Assembly (NCBI GenBank): GCA_025454875.1
Contig: JALONP010000001.1
Span: 62,001-126,000 of the forward strand
Source of the DNA: Bacteroidia bacterium
GTDB taxonomy: Bacteria; Bacteroidota; Bacteroidia; UKL13-3
Length of the DNA: 64,000 bases
Reading direction: 5' to 3'
This document shows, one piece after another, positions 17,040 to 27,010 of the stretch. Made by a program: the position numbers and the translations under genes. Numbering within the stretch: the stretch's first letter is position 1; every line of letters begins with the position of its first letter. The notes under the pieces were generated by a model that was given only the letters and a program-made list of their open reading frames with translations, had not been told where the DNA came from and made no database searches.

Positions 17040-19418
17040 TCACTCAATCAAAAAAGATTGGGTTTTTGATGTACTTGAACTTGTAACAGTTAAGTAATAT
17101 TGGCCAGCAGGCAATTGAGGCAAATGCTTTAATGATAAGTTTTGGGTTGTTGTTTTAACAGAAAGCGTACACACTCTTTTCGCCTTTGCATCATGTATTT
17201 CGACATCTTTAACCCAAAGCGGCTGTTCAAATTGAACGGTTAATGCACTTGTGCTTGAAGCAGGATTCGGAATCACTAAAAAGCCAAATGTATCGAATGT
17301 TTGCTTTTGGTTTTTAGCTATACCTACAACTTTTACATCGCGCAAACCAAATGCGTATTCACCATTTTGGATGCGTGTAATCCAGAAACGTCCCGATTTG
17401 TCGGTTTTACTTCCTCCAGGCTGAAAAGTGTTGTTGGTATGCACTTTCCAAGGTTTACCAGGCCCTTCTCTGTAAAGCAAAACAAGGCTGTCTTCGGTTT
17501 GCATGTCGGCCATTAAATCAGCATCTAAAAATTGTGATGGAGTACCATTGTAATTTAAAAAAGCCCAACTGTTTAAAGTAGTATCCTGAATTCCTTGTAC
17601 ACTCCAATACCTATCCGGACTAATCCGAATACCTTCATTGCGAAGGTTTTGATCAATGGCACCAACCCAATAATGCGTCACAAACAAACGGTTTGGATTT
17701 ACGCTGTTTCGTTGAATATTGAGGCTAAACAATACGTTTGGTAAATTAACCAACCCCGTATTCGAAAGAAGCGTATCTGTTGTGTATTGGCCTAGGTGTA
17801 CTTTTTGGTCGCTGTTTAATTCGTATGCGATGAGCGCAACTGAATTTGATAAAATGGTATCAAACTGCGCTTGGCCTGACTCAATCCAAATTGTTTTGAG
17901 AACAGGTGTGTTTTGGTTTGAAAGATGCAAACTGAGTGTAACAGGGAACTTAGCTGTAGGAGAGTTGTGGTACCTGTATCTTTCGGTCAATTCAAATTGA
18001 TGTTGAATGCCATTGGGGCCTTCAATTGTTTTGTAATTGGAAACAACCGTGGCCGAATGACCTGGTAACAAAATCCAATTGGCAAAAAAGGTACCTAGGT
18101 CTATATTGGTGTGTTGTTGAAAAACAGCTTGTAAATCAGCTGTGTTTACTGCCTTCATATAAAACGTATTAAAATACGTTTTACAGGCACTAAAAAAGGA
18201 AGAATCACCCATAATAGAGCGTAAAGTATGTGCCATTAACGCCCCCTTTTTATACACATGGTTTCCATAAGTAGCATTGTGAGGAACACCCGAAACAGGG
18301 TACCAAGCGCCATCGTTTCGCGGGGCACCAAGCAATACATCAAGGGTATTTTGATTTATTTCTTGGTAATAGGATTCTGTTCCATACACGCACTCTAAAA
18401 ACAATGCCTCATTAAAACTAGCCCATCCTTCGTTGAGCCACATATCAGCAGCTGTGCTACATGTAGCCAAATTGCCCCACCACATATGCGCCAGTTCATG
18501 TGCAAACAAGGTTTCGTAAGTAAAATTCCCGTTTAACGCGTAGAGCGGATACGCAATATTTGTTGCATGCTCCATGGCTCCTGCGTTAAATGGTACACCA
18601 ACATAACCTACACGGTCAAAAGCATATGGACCATATTTTTCTTCAAAGCATGCAATTGCTTGATTGAGTTTTTGAAGCGAGGTTTTGGCTTTTACTGTGT
18701 CAGCAGACGTAACTGCAATCACAACAGGATAAGTACGCTCTTTTCCAGTAAATGAATACTCAAGAAGCGCATATCGACCAACAGCAACCGAAGCTAAATA
18801 GGTGGGGATTGGTTGTTGTAAACGCCAGTTCCAAATACGGCCTCCATCAGGGGCTGCAGTGTCCGAAAGTTTTAGTCCATTGCATACGGCCACAAAACCA
18901 CTATCGGTTTCCACATGAAATTCGTAGGTGGCTCGATCCGTAAAATTGTCGTTACATGGAAACCAACATCTGCCAAAATTATGTGGATTGGCGTCAAACC
19001 CAACCCCCATGTTGTAAGCATAATCTCCGCTAAAATAAAACCCACCCCAAGTACCATCCGATTTGGGCTGCCCCGAATAGGCTATTTCCAATTGAAGGGT
19101 ATCATTTGTGGAATACGTTTGATTGCATTGTATATGCAAAGTGGAGTCGGTTTGAATAAATGAAACAATGCTATCATTAATGCGCACTTCTGAAACACCC
19201 AATTGAAGCAAATCAAGCGTAATGCGATTGGCGATTGTGTAGTTGCACCTTGCGGTAATCAATGCTTTTCCCGAAATGGTTTTGGTACCTAGGTTTCGAA
19301 TCGTCAAGTTCAGTTCATAATGCAATACATCAACCGAATCAACGCGGGTTGCAAAAGCGATTTGCATCATACAAAACGTTGAAACACAAAACAACAAACA
19401 AAGGCGAACTTGTTTCAT
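17040..19418 (-). CDS. Secreted M1 family aminopeptidase with T9SS sorting domain
   Basis: A 792-residue zinc aminopeptidase. It has a signal peptide (MKQVRLCLLFCVSTFCMMQIAFA), the substrate-binding GAMEH motif, and the zinc site HELAH (His307, Glu308, His311) with Glu330 in NEGWASFNE, the canonical HExxH-x18-E. The C-terminal 80 residues (VIPNPASS onwards to the end, with LPAGQYYLTV) form a T9SS type A sorting domain, so the enzyme is exported to the surface or medium. A strong promoter match just upstream of 19418 supports this start over 19466. Confidence 0.9.
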   Translation of the reverse strand: MKQVRLCLLFCVSTFCMMQIAFATRVDSVDVLHYELNLTIRNLGTKTISGKALITARCNYTIANRITLDLLQLGVSEVRINDSIVSFIQTDSTLHIQCNQTYSTNDTLQLEIAYSGQPKSDGTWGGFYFSGDYAYNMGVGFDANPHNFGRCWFPCNDNFTDRATYEFHVETDSGFVAVCNGLKLSDTAAPDGGRIWNWRLQQPIPTYLASVAVGRYALLEYSFTGKERTYPVVIAVTSADTVKAKTSLQKLNQAIACFEEKYGPYAFDRVGYVGVPFNAGAMEHATNIAYPLYALNGNFTYETLFAHELAHMWWGNLATCSTAADMWLNEGWASFNEALFLECVYGTESYYQEINQNTLDVLLGAPRNDGAWYPVSGVPHNATYGNHVYKKGALMAHTLRSIMGDSSFFSACKTYFNTFYMKAVNTADLQAVFQQHTNIDLGTFFANWILLPGHSATVVSNYKTIEGPNGIQHQFELTERYRYHNSPTAKFPVTLSLHLSNQNTPVLKTIWIESGQAQFDTILSNSVALIAYELNSDQKVHLGQYTTDTLLSNTGLVNLPNVLFSLNIQRNSVNPNRLFVTHYWVGAIDQNLRNEGIRISPDRYWSVQGIQDTTLNSWAFLNYNGTPSQFLDADLMADMQTEDSLVLLYREGPGKPWKVHTNNTFQPGGSKTDKSGRFWITRIQNGEYAFGLRDVKVVGIAKNQKQTFDTFGFLVIPNPASSTSALTVQFEQPLWVKDVEIHDAKAKRVCTLSVKTTTQNLSLKHLPQLPAGQYYLTVTSSSTSKTQSFLIE

Positions 19419-19439
19419 AAAATTGATTTTTGAATTGGT

Positions 19440-19469
19440 CAAATGTACATACTTTTCATTATCCACAAA
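19440..19469 (-). promoter_or_regulatory. Bacteroidota-type promoter of the M1 peptidase gene
   Basis: On the minus strand, TTTG (19469-19466) is followed after 18 bp by TACATTTG (19447-19440), a perfect match to TTTG-N(17-23)-TAnnTTTG. Transcription would begin about 15 bp before the ATG at 19418. The promoter spans the upstream candidate start at 19466, so that start would fall outside the transcript. Confidence 0.65.
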
Positions 19470-19611
19470 CGTGCAACTTTATGTGGGTATTTTCTGGTAA
19501 AAAGGGGTGGTTAACAGGGGGGCAAACTGTATCTTGCAATGCTTCTTAAATGCACGAATACCAAAGTGTTTGAGAATCCAATACTTATAAAAACTATTAG
19601 TAAATTATAGA

Positions 19612-22149
19612 ATGGCAGAAGACAGAATTATTTCCATCAACATTGAAGATGAAATGAAAACGGCCTATATCGATTATTCGATGTCGGTTATTGTTTCGAG
19701 AGCGTTACCTGATGTGCGTGACGGTTTAAAGCCTGTACATCGAAGGGTACTTTACGGTATGACCGAGCTTGGCTTAGCTGCCAATCGACCTTACAAAAAG
19801 TCGGCTCGTATTGTGGGAGAAGTATTAGGTAAATACCACCCGCATGGCGATTCGTCTGTATACGACACCATGGTGCGCATGGCACAGGATTGGAGCATGC
19901 GTTACACTTTGGTTGATGGCCAAGGAAACTTTGGATCAATTGATGGAGATCCACCAGCAGCGATGCGTTACACAGAGGCAAGGTTGCGTAAAATTGCCGA
20001 AGAGTTGCTGGTTGATATAGATAAAAACACTGTTGATTTCAGACCCAACTTTGACGACTCCCTACAAGAGCCAACCGTATTGCCTTCAAAAATTCCGCAT
20101 TTGTTGGTTAATGGAGCTTCAGGTATTGCTGTTGGTATGGCAACCAATATGGCTCCACATAATATTACCGAAGCCATTGATGGTACAATTGCTTATATTG
20201 ATAACCGTGAAATTACGGTTGCTGAGTTAATGAAGTTTGTAAAAGCCCCAGATTTTCCAACCGGAGGAACCATTTACGGTTACGAAGGTGTTCGCGAGGC
20301 TTTTGAAACAGGTAGGGGTAGAATTGTGATGCGCGCCAAAGCCACTTTTGAAACTTCTAAAACAGGCAAAGATCAAATTGTTGTAAATGAAATTCCTTAC
20401 CAGGTAAACAAAGCACAGTTAATTGCAAAAACAGCCGAGTTGATTAACGAAAAGGTAATCGAAGGCATCTCGGATATTCGAGACGAGAGTGACCGCGATG
20501 GTATGCGCATTGTGTACGATATCAAACGAGATGCGGTACCCAATATCGTTTTAAATAAATTATACAAGTATACAGCGCTTCAAACTTCGTTTAGCGTCAA
20601 TAATGTTGCTTTGGTAAAAGGCCGCCCCGAGATGCTGAACCTCAAAGATTTGATTCGTTACTTCGTTGAGCATCGCCATGAGGTAGTTGTGCGCAGAACC
20701 CAATACGAACTAGAAGAAGCTCAAAAACGCGCTCATATCCTCGAAGGACTTTTGATTGCGTTAGATAATCTTGATGCCGTAATCAAATTAATTCGCGAAA
20801 CACCAACACCTGAAGAGGCTAAGGTTGGTTTAATGGAGAACTTTAAGCTAAGCGAGATTCAGGCTAAGGCCATTTTGGATATGCGTTTACGAACGCTTAC
20901 TGGCCTAGAGCGCGACAAAATCAAAGAGGAGTACGCAGAATTGATGAAGCTTATTCAATATTTACAGTCGGTATTAAATGATGAAAGCCTCCGTTACCAA
21001 ATCATCAAAGATGAGCTTTTGGAAATGAAAGAGAAGTATGGTGATGCCAGACGCACGGATATTGTTCATGCCGGAAATGACATGAGCATGGAAGACTTAA
21101 TTCCGGATGACGAGGTGGTAATTACCATATCGCATTTAGGATATGTTAAACGCACATCATTGTCTGAATACCGTACGCAAAACAGGGGAGGGCGTGGTTC
21201 GCGTGGGGTAAGCAAACGTGAAGAAGATTTTGTGGAGCACGTATTTATGGCCACCAACCACAATTATTTATTGTTCTTTACCAATCAAGGAAAATGTTTC
21301 TGGCTAAAAGTTTGGGAAATACCTGAAGGCGATAAAGTGTCGAAGGGTAGGGCCATTCAAAACTTGATTAACATTACACCTGACGATAAAGTAATGGCTT
21401 ATTTGAACGTAAAAACACTTTCGGATGAAGCTTACTTGAACAGCAATTTTGTTATGATGTGTACTGAACAAGGAACCATCAAAAAAACAACGCTTGAAGC
21501 ATACTCAAGGCCAAGAGCAAATGGGGTAAATGCCATAAATGTGCGTGAAGGGGATATGTTGGTAGAGGCTCGTTTAACAACAGGGTCAAGCGAAATCATC
21601 ATCGCTAGCGAATCAGGTAAAGCCATCCGTTTTAACGAAAGCACAGTGCGTCCAATGGGCAGAACAGCAACCGGTGTTAGGGCTATTCGCTTAGAAGAAG
21701 GTGATACCGTATTAGGAATGATTGCAATCGAAGACCCTAAAAAAACCAATGTGTTGGTGGTAACTGAAAATGGAATGGGCAAACGCAGTGAAGTGGAAGA
21801 TTACCGAATTACCAACAGAGGTGGTAAAGGTGTAATGGCAATGAATGTAACTGAAAAAACAGGAAAACTGGTTGCCATTAAGGAGGTTGATGATACCAAC
21901 GATATCATGATTATGACTAAAAATGGAATCACGATTCGTTTGTCTGTGAAAGATTTGCGTGTATTGGGTCGTGTAACCCAAGGTGTTCGTTTAATCAATA
22001 TTGATGATAAAGACTCGATTGCTTCTATTGCCAAGGTAGATTATGTAGAAGAAGTAGAAGACGCTACAACAGCTGAGGGGACTAATGGAGCAGATACAGT
22101 AGGAGAGGAACCAACCAGCAACAACCCTGATGCACCGCCAACTGAATAA
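19612..22149 (+). CDS. gyrA: DNA gyrase subunit A
   Basis: An 845-residue type IIA topoisomerase subunit that introduces negative supercoils together with GyrB. The active-site tyrosine is Tyr120 in [10 protein letters not shown]. The quinolone-resistance region reads [10 protein letters not shown], with Ser81 and Asp85 at the positions of Escherichia coli Ser83 and Asp87, i.e. the unmutated residues. The GyrA box at residue 523 onward is QNRGGRG, in place of the classical QRRGGKG. The C-terminal pinwheel domain is complete and ends in an acidic tail. It has its own terminator. Confidence 0.97.
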   Translation: MAEDRIISINIEDEMKTAYIDYSMSVIVSRALPDVRDGLKPVHRRVLYGMTELGLAANRPYKKSARIVGEVLGKYHPHGDSSVYDTMVRMAQDWSMRYTLVDGQGNFGSIDGDPPAAMRYTEARLRKIAEELLVDIDKNTVDFRPNFDDSLQEPTVLPSKIPHLLVNGASGIAVGMATNMAPHNITEAIDGTIAYIDNREITVAELMKFVKAPDFPTGGTIYGYEGVREAFETGRGRIVMRAKATFETSKTGKDQIVVNEIPYQVNKAQLIAKTAELINEKVIEGISDIRDESDRDGMRIVYDIKRDAVPNIVLNKLYKYTALQTSFSVNNVALVKGRPEMLNLKDLIRYFVEHRHEVVVRRTQYELEEAQKRAHILEGLLIALDNLDAVIKLIRETPTPEEAKVGLMENFKLSEIQAKAILDMRLRTLTGLERDKIKEEYAELMKLIQYLQSVLNDESLRYQIIKDELLEMKEKYGDARRTDIVHAGNDMSMEDLIPDDEVVITISHLGYVKRTSLSEYRTQNRGGRGSRGVSKREEDFVEHVFMATNHNYLLFFTNQGKCFWLKVWEIPEGDKVSKGRAIQNLINITPDDKVMAYLNVKTLSDEAYLNSNFVMMCTEQGTIKKTTLEAYSRPRANGVNAINVREGDMLVEARLTTGSSEIIIASESGKAIRFNESTVRPMGRTATGVRAIRLEEGDTVLGMIAIEDPKKTNVLVVTENGMGKRSEVEDYRITNRGGKGVMAMNVTEKTGKLVAIKEVDDTNDIMIMTKNGITIRLSVKDLRVLGRVTQGVRLINIDDKDSIASIAKVDYVEEVEDATTAEGTNGADTVGEEPTSNNPDAPPTE

Positions 22150-22157
22150 CTCTTTTG

Positions 22158-22188
22158 AAAGCCGTTCATATTGAACGGCTTTTTTTTT
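22158..22188 (+). terminator. Terminator of gyrA
   Basis: A perfect 11-bp stem, AAAGCCGTTCA (22158-22168) with TGAACGGCTTT (22172-22182), three-base loop, followed by an uninterrupted T run to 22188. It lies 9 bp after the gyrA stop. Confidence 0.9.
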
Positions 22189-22282
22189 GGACTATACAAC
22201 TCACTTATTAACTAAGGGAGCGTTTTATTATGTCATTTTCAAAATAGCAATTGCTTATTATTGAATATCTAATCAAAACACA

Positions 22283-22789
22283 ATGAAAAATTTAAAAGGT
22301 GTATTCGCATGCTCTACGGTATTGAGTATGCTGGTTTTTGTTGGTTGCAGCAAAAATCCTGAACAAAATAAGGCCAGCGAAGTAAAAGTTGCTTCAAAGC
22401 AGACTCTGGGCGTATCTGGCGTTCCAGTGCAGGAGGCCATTAACGCTATACGCAATTATGGAAATTGGTGGCGTGCGCAACCCAATAGTGGAGGATATAT
22501 CAATAGGGTAACTAGGTCGTTCTTAATTCCAGGAGGTGATTTAATCAATGTGCTTCAACCAAGCACCGACTCTACGATTATTGATTACTGCCAATACAAA
22601 CAAGCCAGAGCGTATTTAGGCTTAGATAGCAATAATACAATTCATTTATATTTAACGCCAGTGAATGATGAAGGCCAAGATGTTATTATAATCAACAGCG
22701 AAGGCAGAGAGATTGTATTTGACTTAACACAACCTTGCCCACAGGTTTGTGATGAATCAAGTCAGTTGTACCAAGCATTCGGAAACTAA
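22283..22789 (+). CDS. Hypothetical lipoprotein
   Basis: A 168-residue protein with a lipoprotein signal (lipobox LVFVGC at the end of MKNLKGVFACSTVLSML). The mature part shows no family I recognise. It has a Trp/Tyr-rich central segment (NYGNWWRAQPNSGGY) and two Cys pairs near the C-terminus (PCPQVC). It ends 9 bp before a membrane protein and a histidine kinase on the same strand and may be part of their operon, possibly as an envelope-side component. Confidence 0.6.
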   Translation: MKNLKGVFACSTVLSMLVFVGCSKNPEQNKASEVKVASKQTLGVSGVPVQEAINAIRNYGNWWRAQPNSGGYINRVTRSFLIPGGDLINVLQPSTDSTIIDYCQYKQARAYLGLDSNNTIHLYLTPVNDEGQDVIIINSEGREIVFDLTQPCPQVCDESSQLYQAFGN

Positions 22790-22798
22790 ACAACCAGC

Positions 22799-23452
22799 AT
22801 GATAAGTGTATCGCTTATTCTGGATTTAACCAATATTCCGATAATTGTTACGGCTGTCTATGCATTTATTAAATACAAGGTATTAAACAAAGAGCTCCGA
22901 ATTTTTTCTTGGTTCCTTTTATTTTCTACATTGATACAATGCATTTCAAGTTACTTGAGCTCCTTGAGAATAAACAACATGGTGTTTCTTCATATCTATA
23001 TATATGGAAGTGTTGGTCTTTTGGGTTGGTTTTATAGTAAAGTCTTTAATGGTTTTATCAATAAACGTGTTTTTGAAGTTGGGGTAATACTTTTTTGGGT
23101 TGTTGCAACTACAGATATCATTGTGAATGATTCATTAAAAGAGTTTAATTCATTTTTGCTGTTAATTCAGAGTATTCTATTCATCATCGTTTCGCTTTTT
23201 ACCTATAGTTTTATGCTCAATCAAACCATCCGTGAGTTAAAGGCATATTTATTTTACTCGTTGTTATGGATTAACTCAGGGCTCTTTATTTATTATTCTT
23301 CCAGTTTGTTATTGTTCTATTTTGATAGTACAATTAAGGAAATTGCCAAAGGAACAAAGCTTGGTGCCAAGATGTGGGTTTTTCATTCATTTTTTATCCT
23401 TGTGATGTACAGTTGTTTTTTTGTAGGTTTATGGAAACAGCGGCAGAAGTAA
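22799..23452 (+). CDS. Polytopic membrane protein upstream of a histidine kinase
   Basis: A 217-residue protein with about seven hydrophobic segments and short loops, no catalytic motif visible. Its stop overlaps the start of the histidine kinase gene by 22 bp, so the two are translationally coupled. In Bacteroidota, seven-helix proteins of this type often sit just before a kinase that has only one membrane anchor, which suggests a sensing or input role. The function is not proven. The family cannot be named from sequence alone. Confidence 0.65.
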   Translation: MISVSLILDLTNIPIIVTAVYAFIKYKVLNKELRIFSWFLLFSTLIQCISSYLSSLRINNMVFLHIYIYGSVGLLGWFYSKVFNGFINKRVFEVGVILFWVVATTDIIVNDSLKEFNSFLLLIQSILFIIVSLFTYSFMLNQTIRELKAYLFYSLLWINSGLFIYYSSSLLLFYFDSTIKEIAKGTKLGAKMWVFHSFFILVMYSCFFVGLWKQRQK

Positions 23453-24240
23453 GCATTCTTTCAGTTATTGGACTTTTTATGGCTATCATTTTTTTAATAG
23501 CCGTTGGAGTGGTTTTCCTTAACTTACAGTTTCAAAAAAACCTGTTTAAGCAACAGTTGGCCAAAGAAGAACTCAAAAATAAACACCAACTTGATTTGCT
23601 TCAATCGAGTATAGCAGTGCAAGAAGGAGAACGTAAGCGCATTGCTGAAAATTTACACGATGAGTTGGGTGCCATTTTATCAATTTCACGTATGCGCCTT
23701 GTTCAGTTCGAAAAAACAGCTCAACAATTAGAAGAAGAGCAACAACAAACACTAACCGATATTCGGTCATATATTGAAACATCCATTGCCTCTATGCGAA
23801 GGATAAGCCACGAGTTAATTCCGCCACAATTAGAGCAGTTTGGGTTGATTGCCACACTTGAGTCGGTTACACAACAACTATCCAATACAAATAATATTGC
23901 GTGTACATTTTCATCCAATCTGGATGCAACGCAACTAAACTGGCCTGCCCAAATTGGCATTTACCGTGTATTAATGGAATTGATTAACAATACTATCAAA
24001 CATGCGCAAGCAACTGAAATCAACATCAACATAACAACTAAAAAAGACCAGTTGGTTTGCCACTACACCGATAATGGAGTGGGATTGCCAAAAGAATTAG
24101 CCGCAACTGGATTGGGTTTTAAAAATATAGAAGGTAGAATCAAGGCTCTTGAAGGCAAATGGACAATTTTAGATGAAACAGACCTAACAGGTTTTAACGC
24201 CAAAATCCAAATTCCCTACGCCAATCAAACATTGGAATAG
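23431..24240 (+). CDS. Sensor histidine kinase (NarL/HisKA_3 type)
   Basis: From the ATG at 23431 the protein has 269 residues. One N-terminal transmembrane helix (SILSVIGLFMAIIFLIAVGVVF) leads into a coiled-coil linker and the HisKA_3 dimerisation domain, with the phospho-acceptor His in RIAENLHDELGAI. The ATPase domain has the N box ELINNTIKHA, and the G1 box DNGVGLP. There is no sensor domain of its own, so input probably comes from the coupled upstream membrane protein. No LuxR-type response regulator is adjacent, so it is an orphan kinase within this window. Confidence 0.9.
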   Translation: METAAEVSILSVIGLFMAIIFLIAVGVVFLNLQFQKNLFKQQLAKEELKNKHQLDLLQSSIAVQEGERKRIAENLHDELGAILSISRMRLVQFEKTAQQLEEEQQQTLTDIRSYIETSIASMRRISHELIPPQLEQFGLIATLESVTQQLSNTNNIACTFSSNLDATQLNWPAQIGIYRVLMELINNTIKHAQATEININITTKKDQLVCHYTDNGVGLPKELAATGLGFKNIEGRIKALEGKWTILDETDLTGFNAKIQIPYANQTLE

Positions 24241-24282
24241 CGTTTGGGTAATCCAACTAAGTTCTAAAATACATAAAATGGA

Positions 24283-24305
24283 AAAGGAGGCACAAGGCCT
24301 CCTTT
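24283..24305. terminator. Bidirectional terminator between the kinase gene and rnpB
   Basis: A perfect 9-bp stem, AAAGGAGGC (24283-24291) with GCCTCCTTT (24297-24305) and a five-base loop. The flanking A and T runs are short and interrupted on both sides. It is placed between the converging histidine kinase gene and rnpB. Confidence 0.6.
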
Positions 24306-24309
24306 ATCT

Positions 24310-24707
24310 TTTGTGCAATGCGATAAGCCGGGTTCTGTACCTTGGTTTAACCCAAAGTGGTTACCATTTATCTGGGATATGTTTCGCAACATACCTCTAG
24401 CAGCCTACCCACCGGAATTGAACGAGTAGCTCTTAGCGCCATTGCTGGCGCGCTCCGGCCTATTTGGCCTTACAACCCGTGAGGTTTACCCTGCCATTTG
24501 CATTGCTGCAAAAGCGGTGGTCTCTTACACCACCTTTTCACTATCACCTCTGTTATTGCAAAAATAACTGAGGCTACTTCTTTTCTGTGGCACTTGCTGT
24601 CAATGCAACTTCACAATTGCATTGCCCACCCGTTAGGTGGCACGGTACTCTGTGTTGCCCGGACTTTCCTCACCACCTTGCGGCAGCGCGGTAACCTGCA
24701 TTACGCA
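24310..24707 (-). ncRNA. rnpB: RNase P RNA, bacterial type A
   Basis: The catalytic RNA of RNase P, which trims 5' leaders from pre-tRNA. Read on the minus strand, it contains the universally conserved GAGGAAAGTCCGGGC and, near the 3' end, ACAGAACCCGGCTTAT. The two ends can pair to form helix P1: TTTGCGTAATGC (24709-24698) with GCATTGCACAAA (24321-24310), 11 of 12 pairs including one G-U. A perfect -7 element, TACCTTTG, lies at 24717-24710, so transcription probably begins within a few bases of 24707. The apparent ORF at 24498-24788 on the plus strand is a shadow of this RNA. Confidence 0.95.
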
Positions 24708-24709
24708 AA

Positions 24710-24717
24710 CAAAGGTA
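24710..24717 (-). promoter_or_regulatory. -7 element of the rnpB promoter
   Basis: TACCTTTG on the minus strand matches TAnnTTTG exactly and lies immediately before the RNase P RNA. No clear -33 TTTG is seen at the expected distance. The element lies in the 24-bp gap between the ppk1 stop and rnpB. Confidence 0.5.
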
Positions 24718-24732
24718 TGATATATTTACGAG

Positions 24733-26817
24733 TTATTGTACTGATAAGGTTTGCTGCAAATACTGATAGGTTGCATATTGTGCCCTAACCAACTCTGTAT
24801 TGCCATCTGTAACGGGAAGCTTATTGTCAAAATCAATATCAATCCTGCGCGCCTTTACATTGTCACGTAATTGGATATCAATAATGGCTTTAATTTGGGA
24901 TTTGCATGCCTCATCGTAAATAGGGAACGCACATTCAATTCTGCGGTACAAGTTCCTTGTCATCCAATCGGCTGATGATAGGTACATTTTTTCATTTCCA
25001 TTATTTGCAAAAATGTAAACACGTGCATGTTCCAAAAACCGATCAATAATACTGGTTACTGTTATGTTTTCGCTCAGACCTTTAACGCCTGGCACCAAAG
25101 AGCAAATACCTCTTACAATTAACTGTATCCGAACACCTGCCTTGCTGGCATCATACAATTTTTTAATCATGCCATCATCCATTAAGCTGTTCATTTTAGC
25201 TATGATATAAGCTGGCTTACCTGCCTTCGCATAGGCAATCTCTGCATCTATTAAGGCATAAAACTGCTTCACCATAAACTCAGGCGCAACCAACAAATGA
25301 TTAAATTTATGCTTGCGTGGACTTTGAAAAAGTAATTCCATCATTTTTTCAACCTCTTCGGTAATGCGTTTATCGCATGTAAACAAGCCATGATCACAAT
25401 AAACCCTCGAGGTGACACCATTGTAATTTCCGGTAGATAGATGTGCGTATTGCTTTAGTTTTCCTTCTTCCTCTCGGGTAATCAAACACAATTTGGTATG
25501 CACTTTTTGGCCGGGTTTACCAAAATGCACACGTGCACCTGCTTCTTGCAATTGATTGGTCCAATAAATATTGTGCTCCTCATCAAATCGGGCTTGTAAT
25601 TCCATTAGTACAGTAACCTTTTTGCCGTTTTTCACTGCGTTAATAAGGGCATTCACCACATTGCTATGTTTGGCTACACGGTACAAGGTAATTTGAATTG
25701 CCACTACTTTTGGATCAATAGCCGCTTCACGCAGCATGCGAATGAGGTAATCAAAACTTTGGTAAGGATGGTGCACCACCACATCTTGTTTTACCACCAA
25801 ATCAAAAACAGTATTTGTTTGATCAAGTTCAGCAATCGCAATTGCAGGCAAAGGAGGGTAGTAGTCGGTGCTTTGTCCCACTTTCGGAAAATCCATAAAA
25901 TCTTTGAAATTATGGTATCGTCCGCCTGGAATTAGGTTTACATTTTTGAGTTGGAGTTTCTGAATCAATAAATCGAGCATTGTTTTAGGCAATGCATTAT
26001 CGTACACAAAACGCGTGGGGACACCTTTGCTGCGTTGTTTGATGCTTTTTTGAATTTTGTCGAGCAAGGTTTCTTTAAACACATCATTGTCTTCATTTTC
26101 CAGCACAAAATCAGCGTCACGCGTGAGTTTTATCGTATATGCTTCAAAGGTATCGTAATCAAAAATGCGAAAAATATCTTTTAACGAGTGCCGAATCACA
26201 TCGTCCAAAAATAGAATATACGTTTTGTTATCTTCCTTTGGTAAAATGTAAAACCGCTTTAAAGGATCAATTGGAATTTCAATAAGCGCATGTTTGGCTT
26301 GGCTTAGTTCGCCCTGCTTGCTCATACGCACCGCAAGGTATATCGAGCGATCGCGTAGGTGAGGAGAGTGTTTTAAATCATCAAGCAAAACCGGAAATAA
26401 ATGAGGCAACACATCCGACTTAAAATAGCTCCGAACATTTTGGTGTTGTTGTGCACTTAGCCCTTGCTCGTTGATAATGTATATTTGGTTTTCTGCAAGT
26501 TCATTTAATATTTGGTTGTACACTTTGTTAAAACGGTCTTGTTGGATAACTGCCAACCGCTGAATCTCGCTCAACGTCACATCAGGAGGGAATTGCGTTT
26601 CGGATTGGCTCTTGCGGGTTCCTTTTTGACCCCTGCGCAATGCCGCAACCCTCACTTTAAAAAACTCATCATTGTTGGATGAAAAAATCGCTAAAAATTT
26701 TAACCGCTCAAGTAGTGGTGTTGTTTTGTTCTCAGCTTCTTGCAACACACGCTCATTAAACAGCATCCAGCTAATTTCCCTGTCTTTGTATAAATATCCG
26801 TTGTGTTCCTTAATCAT
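24733..26817 (-). CDS. ppk1: Polyphosphate kinase 1
   Basis: A 694-residue enzyme that reversibly polymerises the gamma phosphate of ATP into polyphosphate. N-terminal motifs REISWMLFNERVLQEA and FLAIFSSNNDEFF are typical. The autophosphorylated His is His459 in YAHLSTGNYNG, and the C-terminal domain contains the second phospholipase-D-like region (LSSADWMTRNLYRRIE). Length matches the family. rnpB follows directly downstream on the same strand. No ppx exopolyphosphatase gene is adjacent. Confidence 0.95.
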   Translation of the reverse strand: MIKEHNGYLYKDREISWMLFNERVLQEAENKTTPLLERLKFLAIFSSNNDEFFKVRVAALRRGQKGTRKSQSETQFPPDVTLSEIQRLAVIQQDRFNKVYNQILNELAENQIYIINEQGLSAQQHQNVRSYFKSDVLPHLFPVLLDDLKHSPHLRDRSIYLAVRMSKQGELSQAKHALIEIPIDPLKRFYILPKEDNKTYILFLDDVIRHSLKDIFRIFDYDTFEAYTIKLTRDADFVLENEDNDVFKETLLDKIQKSIKQRSKGVPTRFVYDNALPKTMLDLLIQKLQLKNVNLIPGGRYHNFKDFMDFPKVGQSTDYYPPLPAIAIAELDQTNTVFDLVVKQDVVVHHPYQSFDYLIRMLREAAIDPKVVAIQITLYRVAKHSNVVNALINAVKNGKKVTVLMELQARFDEEHNIYWTNQLQEAGARVHFGKPGQKVHTKLCLITREEEGKLKQYAHLSTGNYNGVTSRVYCDHGLFTCDKRITEEVEKMMELLFQSPRKHKFNHLLVAPEFMVKQFYALIDAEIAYAKAGKPAYIIAKMNSLMDDGMIKKLYDASKAGVRIQLIVRGICSLVPGVKGLSENITVTSIIDRFLEHARVYIFANNGNEKMYLSSADWMTRNLYRRIECAFPIYDEACKSQIKAIIDIQLRDNVKARRIDIDFDNKLPVTDGNTELVRAQYATYQYLQQTLSVQ

Positions 26818-27010
26818 ATGAAGTGCTGCGAAAATAAGCGAACAGGGTTAGTAATAACGTACAATTTATACGCTAAAGGCTGCCGTTAGGCTTATTTACT
26901 GTACATGCGTTCAAATTTAACGATTTCATAACCTTGGCATCATTATGGTTAACCTTCGGATATTTTATAAAAAAATGTAGCTTCGCAACTCAATTTATTC
27001 TCAAACACGC

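Noticed and set aside
19466-19466. Upstream start of the M1 peptidase at 19466
   Set aside because: The best promoter match lies at 19440-19469, so transcription would start downstream of it, and a signal peptide begins at the ATG at 19418.
24498-24788. 96-residue open frame on the plus strand
   Set aside because: It lies across RNase P RNA on the other strand and the ppk1 end. Its composition comes from the structured RNA, and no protein motif is visible.
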